A stretch of DNA of 64,000 nucleotides from Giardia muris (Eukaryota > Fornicata > Diplomonadida > Hexamitidae), in assembly GCA_006247105.1 (NCBI GenBank), contig CM016926.1, positions 2,046,001-2,110,000 on the forward strand. Reading direction: 5' to 3'. The notes under the pieces are model-generated. The model made no database searches. It saw only the letters and a list, made by a program, of their open reading frames with translations, and had not been told where the DNA came from. Positions 55,226 through 63,817 of the stretch are shown in pieces. Both the position numbers and the translations under genes were made by a program. How positions within the stretch are numbered: the first letter of the stretch is position 1; each line of letters starts with the position of its first letter.

Positions 55226-57660
55226 CAGACCAAGAACTGCTCGAGGATCGTGATGCACTTCTCACGTAGCTCGTCGCGGACAGATGAACTAGAGTTGCGT
55301 GCATGCCAGAGCGCGTCGTGGTCCTCAGCATCAAGTAGCATATGCTCGTGTGGAGCGAGAATCATGACGGAGCGTACACGTCCCCAACGCGCAGCCTCCA
55401 TGAGTGCCGTGAAGCCCTGGCCCTCGAAGTATGTATCCTTTGTTGCACGGCCGGCTTGGTACGGGGCGAGAGCAAGAACGCATTCATGACGATCCCAAAG
55501 GGCGGCATGCATGAGGGCACTCCTCCCATTCGGAAGCACGATATCCGCCTCCAATGGGGCAAGCTTCTCAATGGCCTCGGGGACGTTCTTCTCAGTTGCA
55601 TAGAATAGCGCTGTCCACCCGTCGACGTCCACCATTCTCGCCTCTGAAATGAGCATGTCAAAGTAATGCGTATATCCACGCTCTGCAGCTCGCATCAGTG
55701 CGGTCTTCCCCTTGAGGTCTGCTGCACCACATTGTGAGAGATAAGCAGCAACAGCCTCACGATCGTCTCTCTCAATGGCACTCATCAGCATTGTAATGTG
55801 ACCACCGTTCTGACTCGGCTTATCTCCAAGGTGCCGGACAGGCATGGAGAGCGAGCGCTGGATGGGCGCAGCCTCCTCGTTAACGATCTCGGGCTCGAGG
55901 GCTTGTGGGGCGATGAGGGTTGTCTGATCCACCATCTGTGAGGCAACCTGTGACTCAAGTTCTAGCTCGGTAGTTTGTGGGAACTCTGTCAGTGATGAGA
56001 GAGTCATGTTATCCTCCTGAAGCGAGAGGATTCCGGATTCCTCATCGGAATGTGCTAATGACGCCTCGGCAATGACACGGACGATCTTTTCCGCCGCAAA
56101 CATATCGTTCGCGCTTTGTAACGACGCGGTCGAGTCTCGGTCCACATGGGCGAAGGGTACGGGAGGAGGCACAGACGGTTGAAAACGCATTTCATCTGGC
56201 ATGTCGGGAGCCTGGAGGGAGTCAATAAGCTCGCCTCCGGGATACTGGAGGCCGCAGGTTGAACCCCGTTCCATTGGGGTGACGTCCTCAACGATGAAGA
56301 TGGGCTGAAGTGGGAGCAGTGGAAGTTGGTCCAGGACCACGTGATACGTCTCGTCCTCGGAGCACCTAGGGGTAAACAGAGGCGGGTGGGGCTCCTCGTC
56401 AACAATGAACATTGGCTGAAGAGGAAGGTCCGGACCCTCCATATAATACACAGTTAGAGGTGCGGCCGCAAGATGGGGAGGAGCCACCTCGGGCTCGGAG
56501 ATGGGCGGGTACTCGGGACACATCTCATCCTTAACCTCGTCCTCGACGATGAAGAGTGGCTGGAGTGGGAGCTCGGGGCCCTCCGCAAAGAAGATCGAGA
56601 TGGGTGTACTCATAATGGCGACGGGTGCTTGGATGAGATCCGGAATCTGACTCATAGAAGTCATTTCGGGCCCGGTACCCGGATCGATGACGCTCCCACG
56701 TGTCATCTCGGAAGGGAGAGAGGCCTCAAGGATATCCTGACTGTTCCCAAGCCCGATGAGTGGCAGCAACGAAGGAAATTCCCCTCGCTCAAGCCTCTCG
56801 ATGTACGACCTGGCAATGGGATGGTCCTGTAGGTCTATGGCACCAGGGCGATACATCGCATCGGGATTAAGGCAAGTGTTAATGAAATCGTCAAGGCCAT
56901 CGGAATACTCGAGTGGGATGCGCACCTGCTTCCCACCCTCCATCTCCTTGAGGCAGGAGCCATAGTCTGTTGTCGACCAAAGAGGTCGCCTCGCCGCGAG
57001 AGCATATAGTATCATTCCGAGCGACCAGATATCAACCTTCTCTGTGATCGAAGGCTCGAAGCGGACAATTTCGGGTGCCTGCTGGAGCAACTTCTCAAGG
57101 GGTGCTCGCCCCGAACGGAACTTAAGCTGGGCCTCTTCGCTGCAAATCCCACCGATCTTGCAAAGCCCGTCCGCCCCGATGAGGACGTCGCTGACTGTCA
57201 GATAGTTGTGCTTGACGACTCCTACGGGCTGCTGGACTCCATAGTAGTCGACCATCTGCTTCTCCAACGGCTCGTGGAGATAGAGTAAGCCCTTGATCAT
57301 CTGGGCCGCGATAAACCAGATGTATTCCTCAGAGATGGGGGTTCCGATCGCCTCATGGAGTGTGATGGCCATCTCAAGGTTACCAGGGCACTGCTCCATG
57401 ATGAGGTAGTAGGTTGACGCCGCGGAGTCGATAATGACATCATAGGACCGGAGGACGTTTGGATGGTTCAGGTAGATGAGCATACGAGTCTCGTGTAGCA
57501 GGCAATTGATCTCATCCTCGGTGAAGTCCCGGAAGCAGACGACCTTGATGGCGACCTCGACATTGTGTGTAGTGTCGACGGCTGTGTAGACGCCTCCGAG
57601 CGTCGTCTGGCAGACGTCAGCCTTCCAGACGTACGGCGACGGCAGTTGAATCGCGGACAT
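55225..57660 (-). CDS. NEK-type pseudokinase with ankyrin repeats (811 aa)
   Basis: ATG 57660 follows GCAAAAAA. Residues 1-295 are a kinase fold with VAIK (the Lys retained), but HRDLKPxN is replaced by KHNYLTVSDV and DFG by GGI; APE is kept. It should therefore not catalyse phosphotransfer. Residues 355-480 are low-complexity with three repeats of a 'GPxLPLQPxFIVEDE' motif. The C-terminal 180 residues hold about five ankyrin repeats (TALMRAAERGY, SALMHAALWDR, TALMEAARWGR). Most likely a scaffold. It shares the terminal ankyrin block with the neighbours at 57690, 59153 and 59812. Confidence 0.88.
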   Translation of the reverse strand: MSAIQLPSPYVWKADVCQTTLGGVYTAVDTTHNVEVAIKVVCFRDFTEDEINCLLHETRMLIYLNHPNVLRSYDVIIDSAASTYYLIMEQCPGNLEMAITLHEAIGTPISEEYIWFIAAQMIKGLLYLHEPLEKQMVDYYGVQQPVGVVKHNYLTVSDVLIGADGLCKIGGICSEEAQLKFRSGRAPLEKLLQQAPEIVRFEPSITEKVDIWSLGMILYALAARRPLWSTTDYGSCLKEMEGGKQVRIPLEYSDGLDDFINTCLNPDAMYRPGAIDLQDHPIARSYIERLERGEFPSLLPLIGLGNSQDILEASLPSEMTRGSVIDPGTGPEMTSMSQIPDLIQAPVAIMSTPISIFFAEGPELPLQPLFIVEDEVKDEMCPEYPPISEPEVAPPHLAAAPLTVYYMEGPDLPLQPMFIVDEEPHPPLFTPRCSEDETYHVVLDQLPLLPLQPIFIVEDVTPMERGSTCGLQYPGGELIDSLQAPDMPDEMRFQPSVPPPVPFAHVDRDSTASLQSANDMFAAEKIVRVIAEASLAHSDEESGILSLQEDNMTLSSLTEFPQTTELELESQVASQMVDQTTLIAPQALEPEIVNEEAAPIQRSLSMPVRHLGDKPSQNGGHITMLMSAIERDDREAVAAYLSQCGAADLKGKTALMRAAERGYTHYFDMLISEARMVDVDGWTALFYATEKNVPEAIEKLAPLEADIVLPNGRSALMHAALWDRHECVLALAPYQAGRATKDTYFEGQGFTALMEAARWGRVRSVMILAPHEHMLLDAEDHDALWHARNSSSSVRDELREKCITILEQFLV

Positions 57661-57671
57661 TTTTTTGCGGA

Positions 57672-57677
57672 TTCACT
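57672..57677 (-). terminator. Poly(A) signal AGTGAA between two pseudokinase genes
   Basis: 13 nt after the 478-aa gene stop and 11 nt before the next ATG; doubles as part of the next gene's upstream region. Confidence 0.7.
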
Positions 57678-57689
57678 TGAAGATTGTTC

Positions 57690-59126
57690 TCACTGCCCGC
57701 CCAGCACCCTCTGAGTACTGGAGACCTTGTCACTGGCCACGTGCTCCCAGGGCTCGGAGGCGTATTGCGCCGCGGTCTTCCCCTTCGAGTCCAAGGCCGC
57801 CACGTCAGCATACATCTTGATGATCTCAGCGCACTCGTGACGCCCCCAACGGGCGGCCTCCATCAGGGCTGTGAAGTTCTTGCCCTGCCAGTAGTTGTCG
57901 TTCGTGACGATCCTAGCCTCGAGTGGAGCGAGAAGTCTAACGCACTCGACCCTGTTCCAGAAGGTCGCTATCATGAGCGCGGTGCACCCATCCTTGCGCG
58001 TAATCCCAGCCTCACCCAGAAGCTCCGCGACACAATCTGCGTGCCCGTTCTGAGCAGCGTACATCAGTGCCGTCCAGGTGTAGTTGTCCTGGAGCTTCGC
58101 CTGGGACTCGCGAAGGCGCTTAACCTCCGAGACGCTCCCATCGCGAGCCGCTACCATGAGCTCGGTCATCCCGCCCTGGGGTGCTGCAACATGAGCCGCG
58201 GCGACAGCTGGCACGGGCTCCTGCGCGGAGACCTTCGAAAGCGGTGAAACGAACGGCGAGAAGAAAGACTTCTGCTTGAGGGTGTCAATGCTCGGACGCT
58301 CGGTCCTGTCGGTCTTCAGCATCAGCATGATGGTGTCCATGAGCTCCGGAGAGTAATTGTGACCATAGGGAGCGTTAACGCCATAGACGTACGCGGACTC
58401 AAGGCTCGAGACGTTATCATACTCGGCAAATGGAGTCGAGAGCGTGGCCATGGAGTAAAGGACCATACCCAAGGAGAAGATGTCGTCACTGATGTGACCA
58501 TCGGAATCACGCCTCAAGAAGCTTGGGGACGCATAGTGAGCCTCCCCAAACTCACCAAAAGTCTCGGGATATCCGTCCTTGAAGGAAGCCGCGGGGCAAA
58601 GGTACGGGAACCCAAGAGTGATGTAATTCGGAGAATCGTGAAGCATGATGTTCTTGGGATGGACAGCAAGATGGGGAATCTCCTCATAATCAGTCTCTGG
58701 CTTCTCCTCACTATGCATGAAGCTAAGTGCGCTAACGAGTGCCGAGAAGACCTGACAGATGTCCTCCTCGGGGAACGCTTGGCTCTGGTTCTTACGCTCA
58801 ACGAGAACATCGTAGAGCGTCGCGTAGCCGTACGGGATCGCCATCTGGAGAGTGCGCGCACCGTCGTCGTTATAGTAGTGCGTCAGGCGTGCTAGGTGTG
58901 GACTCATGATGGAGGAGACGACCTCCGTGTTCGCCCCGTTATAGTCGTTGTACTCGTTGTTGCGGTTGCGGAAGCGGTGCTCGTCCGAGTCTGTGTAACC
59001 GGAATAGTCGCAGGTAAGGATTGCCACCGCCTCGTCCCCCTTCTGGGCTGGATAGACCTCGAGGGTCCCTGCCGTGGCGATCTTACCAAAACGCACGTAG
59101 CCCGATGCGAATTCAACGCCGTCCAT
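57690..59126 (-). CDS. NEK-type pseudokinase with ankyrin repeats (478 aa)
   Basis: Residues 1-285 form a kinase-like fold, but VAIK reads VAIL (catalytic Lys replaced), HRDLKPxN reads HLAVHPKN and DFG is LGF; APE is SPS. This is a clear pseudokinase. Residues 320-470 carry ankyrin repeats (TELMVAARDGS, TALMYAAQNGHADC, TALMIATFWNRVEC, TALMEAARWGRHEC). Two ATGs fit: 59147, only 5 bp from the upstream gene stop, and 59126, after GAAAAAGAAAGC. The latter has the more usual A-rich context and I use it; the difference is 7 residues. Confidence 0.88.
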   Translation of the reverse strand: MDGVEFASGYVRFGKIATAGTLEVYPAQKGDEAVAILTCDYSGYTDSDEHRFRNRNNEYNDYNGANTEVVSSIMSPHLARLTHYYNDDGARTLQMAIPYGYATLYDVLVERKNQSQAFPEEDICQVFSALVSALSFMHSEEKPETDYEEIPHLAVHPKNIMLHDSPNYITLGFPYLCPAASFKDGYPETFGEFGEAHYASPSFLRRDSDGHISDDIFSLGMVLYSMATLSTPFAEYDNVSSLESAYVYGVNAPYGHNYSPELMDTIMLMLKTDRTERPSIDTLKQKSFFSPFVSPLSKVSAQEPVPAVAAAHVAAPQGGMTELMVAARDGSVSEVKRLRESQAKLQDNYTWTALMYAAQNGHADCVAELLGEAGITRKDGCTALMIATFWNRVECVRLLAPLEARIVTNDNYWQGKNFTALMEAARWGRHECAEIIKMYADVAALDSKGKTAAQYASEPWEHVASDKVSSTQRVLGGQ

Positions 59127-59152
59127 GCTTTCTTTTTCGGCGCGCATGGCGT

Positions 59153-59803
59153 TTATTTACCAGCCTCGTTTTCGACATCTTCGAGCAGCGCAACGACCGC
59201 ATCTCGGACGTCAGGCGCAACGGGACCGGCCGGACACCGTGCATAGTCAAGCGCAGTGCGGCCCTCGTCGCTCTTCATGCCTCCTTCGAGGGGGGCGAGT
59301 AGCTGAGCACACTCACGGCGGCCCCAGCGGGCGGCCTCCATGAGGGCTGTGTACCCCGCACCTTGCGGGTGCTTGTAGTTCGTCGTGATACCCTTTTCAT
59401 GAGGCGCAAGCGCTTCCACGCAAGCAGGACTATCCCAGAAGACGGCAAGGAAGAGGGCTGTCGTTCCATCCTTGAGTTGCTGCCCTGCCTCAACCTCGAG
59501 CAGGAGCTTCACGCAATCAAGATGCCCGTTCTGAGCAGCGTACATCAACGCCGTCCACTGAGTCCTATCCTTCTGCCCAGCCTCTACGTCGACGAGCTTC
59601 TCAATGATGTTTGCATGCCCAGCCTCGGCGGCATACATCAGAGCTGTACGACCACGACCATCCTGTCCTCCGATCTCATCCATCGCGTCATCGACGGCAT
59701 CGGAGTCGCCGACCATAGCCGCTCGCATAAGCGCCGTATGGTCTGCAAGCAGGTCCGGAAGTTCCTTTGGAGACTCCTGTGACGCGCGGAAAACAGATTC
59801 CAT
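59153..59803 (-). CDS. Ankyrin-repeat protein without kinase domain (216 aa)
   Basis: Five ankyrin repeats (TALMRAAMVGDSDAV, TALMYAAEAGHANI, TALMYAAQNGHLDC, TALFLAVFWDSPAC, TALMEAARWGRREC) with the Giardia 21.1 style. The last three align with the C-terminal repeats of the pseudokinases on either side, so it looks like a duplicate that lost, or never had, the kinase. ATG 59803 follows GGGAAAA and lies 8 bp after the upstream stop. A frame extension to 59851 uses a non-ATG start and overlaps the upstream gene. Confidence 0.87.
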   Translation of the reverse strand: MESVFRASQESPKELPDLLADHTALMRAAMVGDSDAVDDAMDEIGGQDGRGRTALMYAAEAGHANIIEKLVDVEAGQKDRTQWTALMYAAQNGHLDCVKLLLEVEAGQQLKDGTTALFLAVFWDSPACVEALAPHEKGITTNYKHPQGAGYTALMEAARWGRRECAQLLAPLEGGMKSDEGRTALDYARCPAGPVAPDVRDAVVALLEDVENEAGK

Positions 59804-59810
59804 TTTTCCC

Positions 59811-59816
59811 TTTACT
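59811..59816 (-). terminator. Poly(A) signal AGTAAA overlapping a TAA stop
   Basis: Contains the stop of the 708-aa gene and ends 7 nt before the ATG of the next gene. Confidence 0.75.
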
Positions 59817-61938
59817 CGGTCAGTCCGGCTTTCCTCAGGATAGATATGCATTCCTCACGCGCTGCACTATCGCAGACATGATCCCAGGCCTGTTGGCAGT
59901 GGGCGAGAGCCGACCTACCCTGGGAGTCGCGCATCGTTAATTCCTTAGTTTTAGCAAGGATCTCTACGCACTCGACTCGGCAGCACTTAGCAGCCTCCAT
60001 GAGGGCGGTGAAGCCCTCGCCCTGCCAATACTCACGAGTCGTCTGTTGACCTGCAAGGCGTTCAGCGAGCTTCCTCACGCAATCAGGCTTGTTCCAGAAG
60101 ACCGCTTGGAAGAGCGCAGTCGACCCGTCCTTGCGCTTGCTCGTGTAATACTTTTGGTTATCCAAGAGTACCTTGACGCTTTTCAGGTCGCCTGCCCGCG
60201 CCGCAAAGTCAAGTGCTTGCCAGCCGTCGTTGTCGGTGGCCTCGAGCTCCTCTCTCCTCTCTGCGAGAAGCGCGACGACGTCCGCCTGCCCGCTATCAGC
60301 GGCAATCATCAACGCTGTCCGTCCATCTCCGAGCTTCTTTCCAGCCTCATGTAGGTTCATGGTGACCGCAGACACGTCTCCTCTCATTGCGGCGGACATG
60401 AGACTCGTATACTCGGCCGGGGGCTCTGCGACAATGCGTGCCACGGTTGCAGGCTTATACGCTGCAGCAGCTGGCTGGTTCCATTCAGGGGCCTGGTAGG
60501 TGTTCTGACGCATGGGAGGACGTTGGTCATAAGCCTGGTCAGTGTTGGGAGTTGCTATGCGCTCAACAACAGGGGTGGTGGACGAGCTGTCGTTCAGAGC
60601 CTGTGGAACGTAGCTTTGAGGCGTATCAATGGCGTCAAGGACGATGGGGGGATCTACCTTGTACTCGTCCATCGGCCCAGGCGTCGAGAGGCGGTAGACC
60701 AACTCGACGGCATTCCCACTCAAGGCAACAGGCGTGGCGTTGATAACCACGTCCGGTAGCATATCGAGGTCGTCCTGACGCATAATCGGGGTCATGAGAC
60801 GTTGCACCTCCATATCGTGCGGATTTGCGAGAACCGGCGCCGCCATTGCCAGCTCATCAGGAGAGTAGCCCCAAGGGTTAGTCTCGTCGAAGTTGATGGG
60901 GTAAATGATCTCTGGGTCAACGGTCTGAGGCGCCTCAGGTGCGGTAGAGAACGCATCCGGGGCCTTGGGAGGCTCCGGGAAGGGTACAGAGCCGAACCCG
61001 AAGGAATCGACTGGGGCATCCAAAGCCTTTGAGCCATCGCGACTGATGCAATCGATCCAAGGATGAATCGGATAGTCCCCGGTCCTGAGCTTCTGGAGGC
61101 AGCCCGAAATGTACTCCATCTCGATGAGGCTCGCGGCGTCAGAGCGGGAGGATTGGTTGTTGGCGATCATGCACGAGAGAAGTTCATTAAGCTCGTCGGG
61201 AAGGTATGGAGAGAAGTTCCAACCAAGCTCCTGGTCGTTCTGCAGCTGTGCCTCATTGGAGGAGCTGTAGAAGGGCTTGAGGGCGGCGATCGCGTAGATG
61301 CAAAGTCCGGCCGACCAGATGTCGGTCTTCGGAGAGAGGGCGTCCCTTCTGAGAAACTCCGGGGAGGCATACACGAGGGTGCTCATCGGGATCGAACCAC
61401 TTGCGTGGTTGAGCTGGATGTCGTGGAAGAAGAGGTTCGTGATCTTCAGGCGCCCCTCCGAATCGAAGACTATGTCCTGAGGACTGAGAAGCGAGTGGTA
61501 CATCTCGTTCTCGGTGATCTCCTCTCCAGTGGAATTATCGATGGTGCTATGCTGACCCATCAAAAAGTTAAGTCCGTCGATGAGCTGGGCCGCAATTTCG
61601 CGGACGAGCTCGGGGGAGGTCGAGCCACAGGTCTCGGAACGAGCCTCAATGACATCCTGAAGGGTCTTTGCGTATGGCTCCATGATGACGTAGAGCATCG
61701 TTCTCATCGTGTTGTACGTGACGTCGACCACCTGGAGGATCGAAGGGTGGGGCATGGACTTCAAGAGGACTGCGCGCCGATAGATATCATCGAGGGTGAC
61801 TTCATCTAGGAGTTCCCCGTTGAAGCACTTGACGGAGAACTCGCGGAAGTCCCCATCGGTGACCGCGAGGGTTGTCGAAACCTGGGTCTGTGCCTTGGAG
61901 GAGAGGAACTTGTAACCTGCTGGAAGCTCCACGCTCAT
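59812..61938 (-). CDS. NEK-type pseudokinase with ankyrin repeats (708 aa)
   Basis: ATG 61938 follows AGTAAAAA. Residues 1-285 look like a kinase domain without a glycine loop (SSKAQTQVSTTLAV). FSVK may keep the Lys, but HRDLKPxN is HSLLSPQDI and DFG is TNL; a SPE remains. A Pro-rich middle (about 290-500) has no recognised domain. The C-terminal 190 residues carry about six ankyrin repeats (TSLMSAAMRGD, TALMIAADSGQADV, TALFQAVFWNKPDC, TALMEAAKCCRVEC). Probable non-catalytic scaffold related to its neighbours. Confidence 0.88.
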   Translation of the reverse strand: MSVELPAGYKFLSSKAQTQVSTTLAVTDGDFREFSVKCFNGELLDEVTLDDIYRRAVLLKSMPHPSILQVVDVTYNTMRTMLYVIMEPYAKTLQDVIEARSETCGSTSPELVREIAAQLIDGLNFLMGQHSTIDNSTGEEITENEMYHSLLSPQDIVFDSEGRLKITNLFFHDIQLNHASGSIPMSTLVYASPEFLRRDALSPKTDIWSAGLCIYAIAALKPFYSSSNEAQLQNDQELGWNFSPYLPDELNELLSCMIANNQSSRSDAASLIEMEYISGCLQKLRTGDYPIHPWIDCISRDGSKALDAPVDSFGFGSVPFPEPPKAPDAFSTAPEAPQTVDPEIIYPINFDETNPWGYSPDELAMAAPVLANPHDMEVQRLMTPIMRQDDLDMLPDVVINATPVALSGNAVELVYRLSTPGPMDEYKVDPPIVLDAIDTPQSYVPQALNDSSSTTPVVERIATPNTDQAYDQRPPMRQNTYQAPEWNQPAAAAYKPATVARIVAEPPAEYTSLMSAAMRGDVSAVTMNLHEAGKKLGDGRTALMIAADSGQADVVALLAERREELEATDNDGWQALDFAARAGDLKSVKVLLDNQKYYTSKRKDGSTALFQAVFWNKPDCVRKLAERLAGQQTTREYWQGEGFTALMEAAKCCRVECVEILAKTKELTMRDSQGRSALAHCQQAWDHVCDSAAREECISILRKAGLTE

Positions 61939-61940
61939 TT

Positions 61941-61946
61941 TTTACT
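61941..61946 (-). terminator. Poly(A) signal AGTAAA 2 nt before an ATG
   Basis: 11 nt after the ankyrin-RING stop and 2 nt before the next gene's ATG; the same bases form the A-rich initiator. Confidence 0.7.
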
Positions 61947-61957
61947 GTTGTGAGCGC

Positions 61958-63769
61958 CTAGAAATTCGAGAGGCATGACGCATCCGAGATCGTGCTGTTA
62001 ATCAGCGAGCCGTCGAACGAGAGCTCCGAGTAGCTGTCTCGGTTGTGCTGAGGGGACAATCTGGCGGCGGATGTCCCGGAGCTCTGTAAGGCACTAGAAA
62101 GAAGACTTGTTAGTGCTGAGGCAGATTGATCACCCCATAAAACCGGGACGAGGAGGTCCTCGACTTGTCTACGGCACACCGGACAAGCCTTCACGATGGT
62201 GGTGGCACAAGTCTCACAACAGGCAAAGTGATGACATGGCAAGAAAATGACACCTACTTCAAGTTCCAAACAGATGCAACAGGTCTGGAGGCTAGCATGG
62301 CGGGAGCATGTACTCAACGCGTTATAAAGGCTTCCGTCAATATAATCATCCAGATCAACAACTGATCCCACCAACGCGTCCCAGATCAATAGCGGTGTCT
62401 CTCCCTCTTTAATGTATGCGTATTCTTCAGCTATCTCGGCGCAGCGAGCATAAAGGCCGACGGTGAACGTATGAAGCATTTCAGGGGAGAACCTCACTTC
62501 TTGTAGGAAAGCATCCAATAAGGCTACGGATGTGTCCACGTGTCCCTCACATAAGGCGATATCCCAGAGGTTATCGGAATGAAGGGGAAGTTCCTTGAGG
62601 AGGTATGGAATCGCCTCTGTGAAGCCATTCAAGGCACAGACCAAGATAGCGGTATGTCCGTCCTTATTTGACTTAGATAATTCGGGATCGTTGGAAAGGA
62701 GTGAAATGACTGAGAGTGAATGATTTCGACAAGCATGTATGAGTGCCGTATCACCGTTGATATCTTGCATCCCTTTCTGGGTCTCAAAGACCATTCGGAC
62801 TGCGGAAAGATCATCCAGTTGAGCTGCATGCATCAATGTCGTTATTCCATCAGAATCAACATCACCACCAACTCTTACCCCAACGAGTACCTTCTTTTGG
62901 ATGGAGGAGGTATAACTCGACGCATATCTTCCAGCGTTATCGCATAAACTACATTCTGAGTCCAAGAGAAGATCAATAGAGGAACTACAACCTGTTTTCA
63001 TAGCGAACATCAATGCAGTTCGACCCAAATCATCTTGCATTCCAACCTCTCCTAAGAGAAGTTCCATACATCTTGTAGACCCCATCTCGGCTGCAAACAT
63101 TAAGGCCGTCCGTTTGGATCTTGTTGATAACCGAAGAAGGTCTGGGACCTGTTCCAGAAGTGCTTCTATAACTGTAGGGAGGTTACGACATGCAGCAGAC
63201 ATTAACGGGGTGAAGCCATCATTCCGATACAATCGACCTTCAGAACCGAGTAGCATATCAACAACTGCTTTAGACCTTGCAAGCATCAATGCAGTAGTTC
63301 CATCAGGTCCTTGAATACCTGCCTCACAAAGAAGAAGGGTAACGGCCTCGGGATGGTCCTGCATGGCCGCGACCATCAAAGCCGTCTTACCTTGAGAACA
63401 AACTCTACCTTCTTCTTCAGATATCAATAGTTTGATGATTTCCAAGGCGTTTGTGTAGGCTGCATATATCAAAGCGGTTTGCCCCCCATGATTCACGCGT
63501 CCGCGTTGGCAAAGAAGTAGCTTTGCTGATTCGAGATCTCCTTGTAAACATGCATGCATCAGGGCTGTACGACCATAGTCATCGGTCTCATTAGTCCATC
63601 TGGTAGCCAAGACACAAATGGCCTCATGATGCCCCATCTTTGCCGCGACGTTGAGAAGAGGGACTTTGCCTTGCCCAATGAGATGATCAGCTCCCAAATG
63701 TGACTCGAGAAGGTCCAAGGATCCGGACAGGATAACATTCAATTGAGTCTGATACAACTCACTCGTCAT
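61958..63769 (-). CDS. Ankyrin-repeat protein with C-terminal RING finger (603 aa)
   Basis: ATG 63769 follows AGTAAAAGTA; an upstream GTG start is rejected. Residues 1-440 hold about eleven ankyrin repeats (TALMHACLQGDLES, TALIYAAYTNALEI, TALMVAAMQDHPEA, TALMFAAEMGSTRC). At about 515-555 is a RING finger of C3HC4 type (CCICLELEVGVIFLPCHHFACCETC, then CPVC), typical of ubiquitin E3 ligases; the ankyrin array would pick the target. The C-terminal tail is Ser-rich. It gives an intact model for the decayed ankyrin-RING relics in the VSP array. Confidence 0.92.
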   Translation of the reverse strand: MTSELYQTQLNVILSGSLDLLESHLGADHLIGQGKVPLLNVAAKMGHHEAICVLATRWTNETDDYGRTALMHACLQGDLESAKLLLCQRGRVNHGGQTALIYAAYTNALEIIKLLISEEEGRVCSQGKTALMVAAMQDHPEAVTLLLCEAGIQGPDGTTALMLARSKAVVDMLLGSEGRLYRNDGFTPLMSAACRNLPTVIEALLEQVPDLLRLSTRSKRTALMFAAEMGSTRCMELLLGEVGMQDDLGRTALMFAMKTGCSSSIDLLLDSECSLCDNAGRYASSYTSSIQKKVLVGVRVGGDVDSDGITTLMHAAQLDDLSAVRMVFETQKGMQDINGDTALIHACRNHSLSVISLLSNDPELSKSNKDGHTAILVCALNGFTEAIPYLLKELPLHSDNLWDIALCEGHVDTSVALLDAFLQEVRFSPEMLHTFTVGLYARCAEIAEEYAYIKEGETPLLIWDALVGSVVDLDDYIDGSLYNALSTCSRHASLQTCCICLELEVGVIFLPCHHFACCETCATTIVKACPVCRRQVEDLLVPVLWGDQSASALTSLLSSALQSSGTSAARLSPQHNRDSYSELSFDGSLINSTISDASCLSNF

Positions 63770-63773
63770 TACT

Positions 63774-63779
63774 TTTACT
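63774..63779 (-). terminator. Poly(A) signal AGTAAA 4 nt before an ATG
   Basis: 38 nt after the Rer1-like stop; inside the initiator of the ankyrin-RING gene. Confidence 0.65.
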
Positions 63780-63817
63780 AGTATTGTGGCCTGGATGATA
63801 CTCCCAATTAGACCCAC

